A DNA stretch of 64,000 bases from Sisyra terminalis (GCA_958496175.1 OY292274.1:29117482-29181481), one strand, 5' to 3'; shown: positions 1 to 11,524, counted from the stretch's first letter. Translations and numbers: made by a program. Notes: generated from the sequence alone by a model not told the origin.

Positions 1-322
1 TATTTTGGTCAAAAAGCATATCAAATAGAAATTCTACAGTGGGATTTGGGATTCAAATTTAATAATGACATTGAAACGTGTACGTGACAAAACTTATGAT
101 TCAAAGGACAAGTGTTTGATACTTCGTTGCTTTCTAACAAACTTATTTATTTAATTGAATCTGCATGATTTTTGATTACAGTTAATTGGAATATCTTATC
201 AATGGAATTTTACATTATTTTTTTATTTAGTTATGTAAACACAACACAGAATTTTATGATAAAATTTAATTAAATTTGAAATATCACGTTTATTTTATTT
301 TTGTCGAAATATTGGTTTTCAG
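1..322 (+). other. 3' part of an intron of the first gene
   Basis: AT-rich sequence with no coding signal. It ends in a pyrimidine-rich stretch and an AG at 321-322, which is the acceptor of the exon starting at 323. I read it as the end of an intron whose upstream exon lies outside the window. Confidence 0.6.
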
Positions 323-676
323 TGATACCTTCCATGTATCCAAGTCATCTACAACATGATGATTTAGGAGTATCATCTCCAAACCATCAGCTTTCATCTG
401 AACAATATTTAACCAGTTCAACTCAGCCATCGATCCTAATACCTGCAGCAAGTATTCTCAATAGGCACATGGCTAAGTAAATATTTTATTAGAATATACC
501 TAGATTTAGCGTTCCGAAAATATTCGATAAAAATAATTTGTTTCTCTTTTAGTGTGACGTCATTAGAGCCTGTTACTAGTCGCCCTCCTATTGAAGTGAT
601 GTCAACAAATAGCGTCATTACATCCACAGCTGTCGCTAATTCTGACCGCGATTTATCATCCCCTAGGTCTAATTAA
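323..676 (+). CDS. C-terminal two exons of an unidentified gene (join 323-476, 553-676)
   Basis: Two exons are joined by a 76-nt intron. The first starts after a TTTTCAG acceptor and ends at 476 before GTAAAT. The intron ends TTTCTCTTTTAG at 552, and the frame continues across the junction (AA + T = Asn) to a TAA stop at 674-676. Together they give about 91 residues of C-terminal tail, opening IPSMYPSHLQHDD and closing SDRDLSSPRSN. The tail is rich in Ser, Thr, Pro and Asn, with no Cys and no predictable fold, as is common in the disordered ends of regulatory proteins such as transcription factors; that class is only a guess. I do not recognise the gene. Support comes from two independent splice signals, phase agreement, and GC content well above the flanks. 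The rest of the gene is upstream of the window. Confidence 0.75.
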
Positions 677-2454
677 CTTAAATTCAACATGAGAACAATT
701 CTTCAATTCCCTTATTTTCTAAAGTTGTGTTATACTTAATTAAAATAGCATGCCTTTAGCTAATGTATTTTTTTTAGATATTTGTTTTTTATTCATGCAG
801 AATCAATGAATAAAAAATCTAAGATTTTAAATAATAATTGAAAAAAAACACTGCTTCAAAGAAGAGTACAAAAAATAAAAGGGACTCAGATAAAACAAAT
901 TTCTCTCTATTATTTTAAGAAAATTGTTTATTTATATGCTTTGCAAAGAAAATATTAGTCATTTTAAATTAAATATTTTAGTTAATTCTTCATAGTTTTT
1001 ATTTTCTTCTTAATATTGGCTCTCGACAATTCATTTGTACAGTTTTACAATCGTTATAAGGATGTTATTCTTATTTCTATTTTGTACATATTAAAAAAAT
1101 ATTTTTTTTTATTGTATCCATTGATAGTATTACAATTGATCATTGAGTTACAGACTATATAAAATAATGAATTAAGTTACATATTCTTAGCCTTTCTAGA
1201 AGAATATTTTAGGTGATTTAATTATTTTTTTCTTCAGTTGAAACTGATTATCTAGTCAGTGGTACCAAATATTTGTTTGAACATTCAAGAAATATACTAA
1301 CATTTTATTGTAAATAGTGTAAAAAAAGGTGTTTTTTATGAAAGTATTGAGCTTACTTATTTTATTAAGTCTTATACCTAATATAATTATAGTTAGTCAA
1401 TAAACTGGTAAATATGTCGTATGAAATTAAATATTCGTTTTTTTATATTATTATCATTAAGTGTTTCCTAGTTAATACATGTTCTTTGTTATATTTACCT
1501 TAACTTTTTGTGAAAAATCAAAATGCAATGTTTATCTTCTGTAATACAAAAAAAGATTGGCTATAAGTAGGTATATAAAAACAAAATCAACAAGTACATA
1601 TATAGATACTTATATTTCAAGATAAAACACTAGTATCAATGTAATTAAAGCATTTTGTAATAATATTTTAATGATTAGGTACCTACTTATAGATACCTAT
1701 GCGTACTAAAGTAAAATTACCGCACAGGCTGTGTTCACTATACCTATAACTAGACCAATTGCTTTATGTTAAACTGAATATCTAATTTACTAGAAAATAA
1801 TCTAAAATATTTGTGTCTATTCAAAATGATAATTATGCTAATTAACAATTCATTAATAAAAATAATGCCAATGAAATGATTATTAAGGCAGAGCAACTTA
1901 ATTTTTCTTATTATAATTATTTTTCGATGATAGACAGTATTGATGTTTCTTAATTATATATTTATGACTAATTCATTACGCATAGTTCTTATAATCATTG
2001 TAAGTATAATAAGTAAAAAAATTATTACACTTGATTTAACTGTTTTACTTATGTGGATATGAAAATTAATAAAAAGTTATATGGATAAATAGCGTTTTAC
2101 GTAAAATATATAGTTAATGCAATATATTTTATTATTTTTTTAAGATTTATTACAGTGATTTCATTCATCCTACTTGTAGTTGGTACCTACATACAATTGC
2201 TTAAGTGAGATTTAATACTTCAGTAGGTATACGTTTGCTATTCTAATTCTGTTTTCGAAAAATATTCGTCAAATAGTTTAAATTTCATTAATAAAAGTGT
2301 GTGAAAAAGAGTTAACATAATTTTTGATAGCAGTATAATTTGATAGCTGTATAACGACCTGAATTGAAACTTCTAAAGTTCACAAGTTTGTCAAACTCTT
2401 TAACTGTTAAAGAGTTTAGTTATAATTATAGAACGATTCCATGTGCAAGGTGTT
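677..2454. other. 3' UTR and intergenic AT-rich DNA
   Basis: This follows the stop codon at 676. AATAAA hexamers at 809-814 and 874-879 are candidate poly(A) signals for the first gene, but AATAAA is common by chance at this composition, so the 3' end is not fixed. The rest is AT-rich with many short TAGGTACC-like words. No coding sequence was seen. Confidence 0.5.
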
Positions 2455-2610
2455 TTAGCCTGCTGTTACCGGCATAATAATGAAGTTTTGACTTACGTAA
2501 CTTTTCCGTTATACAATCATTACCCAAGGAATCGTTTCAACTAATATAAACAGAAAATTCAAATTTAAAAATATGACTTACATCACTTTGGCTTTAAGTG
2601 GCTCATATTA
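2455..2610 (+). repeat. Dispersed repeat shared with 40015-40153
   Basis: About 150 bp matches 40015-40153 in the same orientation. Shared stretches include GCATAATAATGA, AAGGAATCGTTTC and the ending GGCTTTAAGTGGCTCAT / TCTTTAGGCGGCTCAT. In the second copy this sequence forms the right half of an inverted-repeat element. Here the left arm is not visible, so this is probably a truncated copy. Confidence 0.65.
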
Positions 2611-3879
2611 TGTACAAAAAGCAAAAAGAGTTCGACAAATATAAAAATTAAAATATATATAATTTAATATACTCTTAGTAAAATGTATTGACCAATATTT
2701 TCCGAATAGAAATCAAATAGCAAACATTGAATTGGTACAATGCTCTAAAGGAAAGATTGGACATTGAAACGTTGATTTTTAAGCATTTTTTTTTTCAAAG
2801 ATATTGTATAGGCATTTGAATTATTAATTATGTTTTTGTTTATCAACTACTCCTTTAAATCGTTTATACTGAAAATTTCTCACTCATGTACTATTTTTGA
2901 CCAAAGATTGTTATCAAAATTATCCATGAAGAAAAATTAGAATCGCCACTCTGATCTAATTAAAAAAAACTGCATTAGTAACATATTTCCAAACTAAAAA
3001 AAACATCTCAGTTCCGGTAAAAAATATGAAAATTGCAGTTTTAATGCTGTTTTGAAAAAAAATTAAATATTTAGTTTTTTTTTTGACTAATTTTGCTCCA
3101 GGTGCTATATCTACTATTGTTTCCCAAAAGCACGCGTACTCCGAAGGGTACTGAAAAGTTTGATAGAAATACGCTTACGGTATTACTTAATGTGGGAAAA
3201 TATATTTTGAGGTAGCAACTGAACTACAGAAAATATATATATTTTTGCCAATTTTCTTTTGATATAGGATACTATAGCGTTATGAAAATTACAGAACGAG
3301 TACACCGATTCCGAAAGTTTGGGAAGCACTGAGTTACTACTATAAAGAAATACATACCTAGGTTTAGAACTGCTTTAAACTGTCTTTACAGTCAAATCAT
3401 TACTTTTTGAGACTGAATACCTCTAAATCCGAATTATACTGTTTCAAAAAAACACATTTGAAAAAAAGTTTCTAGTTTCTATAAGAGATACCTGAAGGAC
3501 CAAAGCTACACCAAATTAAAATGTCATGCAGAATGTGCTTCCCATACATAAATCGCAATTACCTATGCTTTTTGAACTTAAAATATGAAAGTATTTACTT
3601 ATTGCTTATACATAACATGTAGTTTGCTTACATTGTTATAGTTCACCACCTGTATAGGCTGTAGGTGTACCTAGTTAAATGTATATTATACATATACCTT
3701 GAACACCTTATATGAAATCATTGTGAAAATAAAAGACAAATAAATTTGTCGAATGTCACAGCTTTTATCTTAGATTCGATATATTGTTGGTCTTCGTTTC
3801 TAACTTTACATTTAATTATTAGTATTGACTCATTTAGATATGATCATTTAGATTTGATGAGATTAGTCGGGTTGTTTGT
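2611..3879. other. Intergenic AT-rich DNA
   Basis: No coding sequence, RNA gene or terminal repeat recognised. It is AT-rich with frequent poly-A and poly-T tracts. Confidence 0.5.
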
Positions 3880-3884
3880 ATCTT

Positions 3885-4065
3885 GTTACCAACAAGAAAA
3901 GAGTGCAGACATCGAACGCAAAAGAAGGATTCTGGCGCCATCGCAACGTTTCGGCGCCATCATGATTACTGAGGTACACGAGCGAGCACTCAGCGGATTC
4001 TTTGGTTTTTTTTTTCGACTCTTCTCCTTTTCACTTTGTTGTTTCGTATTTCCGACCCCTTTCAC
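3885..4065. promoter_or_regulatory. GC-rich patch with paired GGCGCCATC sites
   Basis: A GC-rich island in AT-rich surroundings carries two identical GGCGCCATC words at 3934-3942 and 3953-3961, spaced 19 bp apart (about two helical turns). On the other strand each reads GATGGCGCC, close to the insect CTCF core, and each also contains GCCAT, the Pho/YY1 core. A 108-codon frame is open across the patch on the + strand, but it starts at a TTG and its translation has no recognisable family. I infer a regulatory element, insulator or promoter rather than a gene. Confidence 0.35.
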
Positions 4066-4074
4066 AAACTAAAT

Positions 4075-7000
4075 AATAAAATTCATCTGCCGTATACTCA
4101 TTCACGCAATATATATATTTTTTTTATTTTCTGTGTATAAATTTTTATGTAAATTATAAATGAAAAAAATCAATTAAAATGATAAGAAGGAATATTGATG
4201 AGATATAAAACCATACAGAAGCACCGATTAATTGAATACTATCAGAGTTATTAAAAATATGTTTGCTTAAGAATAAAAGCAACAATTATTTGAATAGATG
4301 CACTCTCTAAAAATAGATGATGAGTTCTAAGAAATTCACTGAATTAGAAATAAAAAGAATTTAAAGTTAATTAAACTGAAAAGCACAATTCCGTACGATT
4401 TGTATTTGTACTGGAATAAATATGATTTTTTCTTTCGTACATATTACCACTAAAATGTTAAATATCTGATAAGCTAAATAGATTTTTGAACTATTAATGA
4501 TAATAGGTACAGTAAAACTTACATGTAATGATTTTCTAACGAAACGTTGCTTTTCAACAATTAGGTACAGTAGAGGGACATTATTTTTCACTATAAGTGA
4601 ACTGTTTTTTAGTTTTAATATTTTTGGTTGTAGCGATCAAAATTCCTCGACTATTTTAACATCGATACAACCGAGTTCGGTTGTATACCTATCATAATTT
4701 ATTTAAATATAATCATCGTATTCATTCGAATGTTGTTTTATAGAAGCAGCTCTTTTAAACAACCAGTTAAAAACCTGAATTGATATTATAAGCCTTTTGA
4801 AATTTATTTTTGTTTTTAAATTTAGCGTGATAAACTTACGAATACTTATATTATAATTTGTTTTCAGTATACCACCATAAGTTTATACTGATTTTCAAAC
4901 TTTTCTAAGATCACGTTGTAGTGACCAAAATATTTTGATATAAACATAGGTATTGGCAAAAATAGGTAGTCCTTTATATAATTGGGTTTTTGAACAAAAT
5001 TTTTTATCAAAAATCGAATGATCACATATAAGTTTTTAGCAAAACTCCTTTTTGTTTGATTTTTCTTATAGTTAATCAAAAGTTATAACAAATTATAAAT
5101 AATCCCCGAACAACCGCGTAACGTCATTTTGTTAATTTCAAATCACTATTATATGCAGTTGATACAATGATTCACGTTTTCATTTAGTAAAACTTGTTAT
5201 TATCATCAATAAATCAATAGTTTTTACAGAAATGTAAAATATTAAAAGTAGTTGTGCTTGTTTTTGTACCATCATGTACGAATAGTATAAAAACGATACT
5301 TCCAAAAGAGTTTTTGAATGTGCGACACAATTTTAAACGTCGAAAACAATGGTTTCAAGCAGTGCGCCGATTAAATTCTAAAACATCATTTTTTTTACTG
5401 TGAGGATTATTTTAGTATAGAATCCATGTAGTTATACAATTATTAATCACCAATCTATGTATAAAAATCGTTTGTCCTGACTGATGAATAAATCTTTATA
5501 TTAAGATTCTTTAATTGCATATTTCTTTAACTACTGCATCAAAACCAACTATGAAATAACGGAGGTTGGCTTCAATAAGCATAAGAGCAAGAAAAATATA
5601 TAAATATTATTGAATTTTTACTCTATAGAAATTAGTTAACAAACAAATTATTCAAACATGTTACTAAACTCTTTGGACAGATGCATATCCTACACGCTAA
5701 AAGAAATATTCCAATCATATTTTAAGTCTAAATTTTGTAATTCGTCGAGCAAAGTGTAAAGGTAACGGCTAGAAATTTATAAAAAAATATACATTCAATA
5801 AGAACATTTAAATAAAAACCATTTTTGGAGATACTCCAAATCGTACCCAGTAAAAAACTAATTAATTTCCATGCAATTGTTAAATGATCTAGACGTATTT
5901 TATTTTTTTTAAAGGCTCAATTGTTTAGCAGTTAAAAATTAAAAAATATTTTTTTTGTAATATAAGTTCTAAAACATAAAGTGCTTTTCAAAAAATGTTT
6001 GGAATTGCTCATATTGAAAACGTACTGTACAGTCCTCACACTTATTTGTGTATTTTTAATAACATAAATTCAATCGCACTGTTTTTTTTTTTTTCACTAA
6101 ATAGATACAAATAACAGAAGTTTCAATATAGAAAAATTAAAAAAGTGCAATTTTTTGAACTGCACGATTAGTTGAACAGAATTGCTTTTAAAGAAGTGCT
6201 GCACTTAGTTGAAAAATGTTGACCCCGCTTTGAGCTATTTAGTCCAAAATTGATGCAAAAACAGACCACATCAAAATGCTAAATGCTATGTTAGTTATGG
6301 CATGAAAGAGTCATGTTTCCAAAAAGTTTCTATCATTTCCACGGTATATTTCTAATGAATGGTGCAAAAGTTGTTTTTAAAATAACAGTGGTGGTGGTTA
6401 ACTGTCAAAAATTAAAATTTCGTACAATAGTAAAAGGGTAAAAACGGATAACAATGTTTTCTTTTATATAACGTGGTTTGATCAACAAACGAAATTTTAA
6501 ATTTAGAACTTAAAAACAGTTAAACTCGACGCAGTATTACTTCATAATAAATACATACATATCTATACGGTAAATGTTACGTTAAATACGTTAAAGTGGC
6601 AATTTGGTGGTTATGACTATCAATCGTACATGGGAATATGATTAATATGCATTTGATTATTGGAAATTAGTATACTGTTCAAAATTCAAATTTAAGACAG
6701 ATCTCAGTAGGGTAGTGGTTTTTGAAAAAATCTTCATTCGAGAATCAATGGAAAGAAATTATTCATTCGGGAAAAAAACAAGACTTTATGCTTTTGAAAT
6801 TTTGATCCAATTTCAATAACCATTCTAAGATAATATATCTATTTAAAATAAGGATATTATTGAACTATTTGGCTGTTTTATCTGTTTCAAGCCATCTTTC
6901 AACACGACCGACTTAATCGATGTTATGATATTTTTTATTCATGCATAGCTAATTGATCTGCGAATGATTAAATATGTATTATGCAATATACATCCTACGC

Positions 7001-7200
7001 ATAAGGGGCAAAAAATATCAATTTATTTAATCGTGTTGAATGTCATCCAATATTTTCGATTAACATTTAAATGACTTTCTTATTAAAAGTCAATCATTCA
7101 TGAAATATGCCTATATAAAGACGTTTAAATATTAATTTTTAAATATGAACTTTAAATATGAATATATCCCGTCAGATGCCAAATCTTAAACGAAAATATT
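4075..7200. other. Intergenic AT-rich DNA
   Basis: Mostly featureless AT-rich sequence. A segment near 6017-6225 has CAGTCCTCAC at its left and several TGCAC/GTGCA words, faintly recalling subterminal parts of pogo-like elements. No matching inverted terminus could be established, so no element is called. Confidence 0.4.
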
Positions 7201-7212
7201 AGATACTGTCAT

Positions 7213-7240
7213 GTCACGCAGACGAAGTTGAAGGCTAATT
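7213..7240 (+). mobile_element. Degenerate Helitron 3' terminus
   Basis: CACGCAGACGAAGTTGAAGG followed by CTAA resembles the 3' end of the two complete Helitrons here (CGCAGACGAAGTCGCGGG...CTAG). The hairpin is partly destroyed. No matching 5' end (TCTATACTAATATA) was found upstream, so this is a solitary terminal fragment. Confidence 0.45.
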
Positions 7241-7249
7241 TAAAATATA

Positions 7250-7886
7250 AATATGTATAATGTATATTGTCTTACCATAAGATCCTAAACATTTCTATGT
7301 TCTTTGATCTTTTCGAAACAAGATCACTAGTAGTTATCTTTGTTAGCGTTTAAATTATTTTTTTGTCTTAATGTTACTATTTGTCCCACTTCGAATTATT
7401 ATTAGTACTTTTTCCAAATAATAGATACAATATAATTATGTTTAATCTTTTCTTTTCTTTATTTAAAATTTAAAATAAAATATTATAATTTAAAGAAATA
7501 TTTTTATTACAAAAGTTATTTTAAATTTGACGACAAAATGATATTTATGACAATAAATTACTCATAAAGATTAGCTGATTTTTTTTACTATTAGAAATTT
7601 ATTACGGAAAAAAATGGAACTTACCTTAAGTAGATGGACCATTTTTATTAATTGAGATATTATAATTGCGATTGGCTCGTATCAATTTAGAGGATCTTCA
7701 AATAATTTAATATTTATATTTGATACTTACACATATAGATAATAAATATATATAGGTAGTAGGTACGTTTTATAAAAATTTTAGAGCAGTAAAAACTAAA
7801 TTTATGATGTTAGAACCCATAATAAAATGTTTATTAATTTAAGATGTCATTTTTATCAAATTCATTAGAAAATTAAATAAAAATAT
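7250..7886. other. Intergenic AT-rich DNA
   Basis: No coding sequence, repeat termini or RNA gene seen. Confidence 0.5.
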
Positions 7887-7944
7887 ATGAAAATGCATTT
7901 GATATTTCTTCTGTATATTATAATAACAACTTCATCGCCAACAG
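7887..7944 (+). CDS. Candidate signal-peptide first exon of a secreted protein
   Basis: ATG at 7887 opens 19 codons reading MKMHLIFLLYIIITTSSPT, then one extra base and a CAG/GTAAGA donor at 7944/7945. The peptide has a basic start, a hydrophobic core and a Thr/Ser/Pro run, the layout of a signal peptide. A phase-1 intron just after the signal sequence is common in small secreted insect proteins. A possible second exon begins after TTTCCAG at 8296 and keeps the phase to a TGA at 8361-8363, reading STLKLCYRCTVIS early on. LxCYxC recalls the start of Ly6 domains, but too few cysteines follow to call that family. In AT-rich DNA a hydrophobic ORF this short can arise by chance, so this is a candidate only. 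Confidence 0.25.
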
Positions 7945-7968
7945 GTAAGATAAATTATTGATTTGATA

Positions 7969-8036
7969 GGCGTGGTAGCGGCTTTTCAACCGCCAATACT
8001 TGGGCAACAATATTGTAAGGGGCTGGCTGAACAGGT
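7969..8036 (+). other. GC-rich patch with a small stem-loop
   Basis: GCGG-CTTTTCAA-CCGC can form a short hairpin inside a GC-richer 65-bp patch. One frame is open (VVAAFQPPILGQQYCKGLAE) and would be in phase with the exon ending at 7944, but the implied intron would be only about 25 nt, too short to splice. Its nature is unknown. Confidence 0.2.
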
Positions 8037-8369
8037 TTTTTATTGATTTCTTTATTTTATATTCCTTTTTCTGTAAAAGTTTTGTTGTATTTTATATCTA
8101 AATACTATATAGTACCTGTGTATAGGAGTGTAAGAGTATATTAACGTAAAATACAAAAGCTTTTTCCATTACAATATGCATTTTACGATCTTCTAAAGCT
8201 TTGTCAATAAATTAACTATTGATGAGACATGAGTATCGCAGTGCATTTATAATTTTAGTTTTATTTCCAATTTTAGTTAAACGTATTGTTTCCAGTATCT
8301 ACATTGAAACTTTGTTATCGATGCACCGTTATTTCCATTATCTTAGCAAACGTTCACGTTTGAATTATT

Positions 8370-8855
8370 CATTTATCTTCTTTTTACTTTTAAAGGCAAA
8401 TAAGACAAGGTTTTGATTTCACTGTTTATGTAAACTAATCAAATTTTATATATTCTTGCTATCAAATCAATTAATGCCTTTGAATTAGAGCAGAATAAAG
8501 ATAACTTGGCAAAACGATAACTATTAACTCGATTTTGTTCAAATGTACCTATAGCAAAGTTCGTCAATGTTTTTGTAAAAGCTTTTAAATTTATACTGAT
8601 AAGATAAAATAAAAACAGTCAATTATATATTTACGTTACAGTTGGACGAAAAAATAAGTTTAAAGAATAGTAGATGTGTATTTGCTTAAATAAAATAAAA
8701 TTATGTTAGTTTATTTATATTTTTATTACCTTTTGTAATATTTTTCAGTTTTTACGTCTTTGTACTGAGATTATGAATTAAAAAGTCAAAATTTATATAC
8801 AATACGAATTATTTATTTATAGCTAAAATATTTTATTTTAACACTTCTATCAAGG
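8370..8855. other. Intergenic AT-rich DNA
   Basis: No supported feature. There are short poly-A/T tracts only. Confidence 0.5.
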
Positions 8856-8859
8856 CCAT

Positions 8860-9255
8860 ACAGTACAGGCTACGCAGGATGCTGGTGATAGGGTAGGTCA
8901 TGGAGATCGTATAGATTTCAGGGCATCAAGGTATCCATGGAAACAAGCTGGTAGATCCAGCAGTAAAAGAAGCTACGAAGGCCGAAGCTCCATGAGCACG
9001 AAGGATTCACCTCACCATGGAAGACATCATTAAAGGTGTCAAAAATTATATTGGACATAATCAAATGGTATATAGCTAGGTCATCCAGCGGATCAGATCA
9101 TTAGTACTAGGAAGTCCATATTTGGGTACTCTGACTAGAAGGTATAGCATGGTGTTCTTCACCTGATGTTAGATGAACAGAAGAGATGCAGGAGATATAA
9201 GAACGAACTAACAATGGACCATACTCTCCTGAAATACCAGTAAATTATAAGATCT
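8860..9255 (+). pseudogene. Non-LTR retrotransposon remnant: RNase H and C-terminal tail
   Basis: Around 8915-8990 the + strand reads ISGHQGIHGNKLVDPAVKEA, the GH-GI-GNxxxD...A..EA signature of the RNase H domain in I/R1/LOA-type non-LTR retrotransposons. The Trp expected before it is a TAG stop at 8912-8914. About 200 bp further, in another frame, MLDEQKRCRRYKNELTMDH and then TLLKYQ match the CxxC...LTxxHxLLxC tail of such elements, with two Cys read as Tyr. TGA and TAA stops and frame changes show it is dead. GC content is clearly above the flanks. The RT and endonuclease parts are missing, as expected from 5' truncation or deletion. Confidence 0.75.
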
Positions 9256-9259
9256 AGGT

Positions 9260-10125
9260 CATCTAGGTATACAAATTACAAAGTGTTTCGGTATATGAGT
9301 CAAGATACTTATCCTACAAACATCAAATTTCAAAACATCTTTATTTTTGAGTTCATTTATTTTATAGATTTTTGTGATATTTTGCCTAAAAGACAGCATG
9401 GTTTTCTTAAATTACAGAAAAAAATGTGTTTACCTATAACGAAAAGAATGAATATTACTATAAAGAAACTTGCTGGTGTAAATAGGTGTACTACCCAATG
9501 CACCTACATATTATATTACCATGTGTTTATTTTAAATGGTTAATCCTAAACAATAGGTATGCACTAAAATAAGTATGGTTTCAGTTTATGATGCCATAAT
9601 GTATAGTGTATACACAGTATAAACAGTATACTAACGTTAGTGTAACCCGAATTTCACTTTTTAATATTTCAATAGCTTCATTAGTATGCTATAATTATAA
9701 CTTCATTATTATTTATAAGTTTCTTTTAAAGTATTATCATTAGATAAAGTATTATCATTTAGTATTCCAATTTTCGAATAACTTTAAGCAACTATTTTTA
9801 ATAATTAAACTACATTCAAATTGTAACAATTAAAAGGAGTGTCAATAAATTAAATCACACATTAGAGGCCAAGGGGGCTGTTTGATATTTGAGAGAAAAG
9901 TGAGACAAGAGAAGTCTAATAATTTGAAATGTTGCAAAGACAAATGCAAAAATAATTAAAACCACAAACAATTATTAAATTGTTTCGATCCATTAATCAT
10001 AGTTGTGATACTTTTCCTGTTGCAGTCACTTAGGTACAAATGCTACTGCAGCCAATAATAAATAAGTACACGATATCATTTTAATATAAAAGTAAAAATG
10101 TCTGTCACTCTTAACGGTACGTGTT
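9260..10125. other. Intergenic AT-rich DNA
   Basis: An 86-codon open frame at 9283-9543 has no recognisable family, and its composition fits chance. Nothing else is supported. Confidence 0.45.
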
Positions 10126-10130
10126 AAATG

Positions 10131-11233
10131 TATTGTGACGTCATCTAGTTGATGAATTTCAATGAAAATGTGGATAAGGTGGCTCGAGCGATTAGAGAAC
10201 CGGTAAAATAGGAAGTTAATTTTGATAAAGAAAATATAGCGATTTTGCAACCACGTATGAGCATTTGTTACCTACCATTTTCATTGAAATAACTAAGTTA
10301 TATCTATATCAAATAGTCAAAAAAATAATCAAATATCATCTTGAGATTGTTTACTAATTTTGATTAAAGTTAAATATATTTATTAAATATTTTCAAAATA
10401 AAACATTTGTTTTTAAACTCATTGACTTCTACGAAAATAAAGAATGGAACATAACTTTACATTACATTACATGCTAACACCACAAGATGTCTATTTTGTA
10501 AAGGCAGAAGACAATACTCCCTGATAGTTTTTAGTAATAACATAAAAAACATATAATTTTTTTTAAATTATACGTCCCTATATATACTTCATTCCCTACC
10601 TTACTACTACCTTAAATTATTTAGAGAAAAAATGATCTATAAATTTCAAACCCGTACTATACGTAATTTAAAGATGATCTCTAATCAGTGCTGTAATTAT
10701 AATTGGGGTAGATACGGACTAGTCGGCATGAATTGTGTGAAAGTCTATATGTAACATATGCAGAAAAATGAAATATTCGAAATCTTTTTTTTGTTAAGGA
10801 CATACCGTGTTATCAAAATTGACAATAACCGCCAAAAGTGTAAGTCGAGAATAATTTTTTAATCGATAAAAAGCATTATTAATATGAAGAAAACTCAAAT
10901 TTTAGTTATGAAAAACTTGTTAAAAAAAAGTTATTATAATGAACAAATGAAAGTCCGAAAGCGATAAGTATGCTATAAATCTTATAAGCTTATAAATCTT
11001 CTGTGACGTCACAGTACGTATCTACGCGTATTGAAACGGAGATATAAAATATCGTTGAGCAGTTACCATAGGAATAATAATCGTTTATACAATTTTTAAC
11101 ATTTTTCAGCTTGTAAGTGGTGTAATCTTTAACATAATGTCTAAACGATTTAAACATCCTTTTCCTTTGCCTTAAACTATATTTGCCATAGGAAAACGTC
11201 CATGAGATTTTGATGTTTCGTATTGTGACGTCA
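10131..11233. promoter_or_regulatory. Cluster of TGACGTCA (CRE/ATF-type) palindromes
   Basis: TGACGTCA occurs at 10136-10143, 11004-11011 and 11226-11233. The middle one extends to the 12-bp perfect palindrome TGTGACGTCACA (11002-11013). The outer two share the context TATTGTGACGTCAT. This is the binding word of CREB/ATF-type bZIP factors. The shared flanks could instead mean copies of one mobile element. Confidence 0.35.
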
Positions 11234-11520
11234 TTTTAATGTCGAGCCAATAGGAGATTGTTTAAGGCATTTTGATTTCAATGATTATTTTGCATTTCTA
11301 AATGAATATGTCTTGGATTTTTCAAGTAAATTAAATATTAACGGCATACATTACGTTTTGACATTAGTTTAGACCAGTTTAAAACATTAAAAATTATTTT
11401 TAAGATCATGTGCATTAGTTCCTTTTTTTGCTTCCGAACAAGGAAACGAAGCAAGACACCCGAAAGAAAAAAAAAGGCAGTGGGTGTCCCCCCGCAACAA
11501 TTGGTGTCCAAGTAGGCGCC
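11002..11520 (+). mobile_element. Possible 5' LTR and primer-binding site of an LTR retrotransposon
   Basis: The block 11002-11499 starts TGTGACG and ends CCCGCAACA, giving the TG...CA ends of an LTR. Inside is GATATAAAATATC, a TATA-like box, followed by GAGCAGTTACC, which resembles an initiator. Two bases after the CA comes TGGTGTCCAAGTAGGCGCCC (from 11502), which looks like a tRNA primer-binding site plus leader. No gag or pol follows and no second LTR was found. The boundaries are a guess based on these words alone. Confidence 0.3.
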
Positions 11521-11524
11521 CAGA

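Noticed and set aside
3746..4072. 108-codon open frame on the + strand
   Set aside because: It starts at TTG, not ATG, ends in Phe-rich translation of T runs, and its openness is explained by the local GC patch. No family similarity.
6017..6225. Possible pogo-like element with CAGTCCTCAC end
   Set aside because: No matching inverted end or TA duplication could be found by eye.
7945..7968. 25-nt intron joining the signal exon to the frame VVAAFQPP
   Set aside because: The phase fits, but 25 nt is below the length at which known spliceosomal introns are removed in insects.
9283..9543. 86-codon + frame after the RNase H remnant
   Set aside because: No domain, composition like translated AT-rich DNA, and no splice signals.
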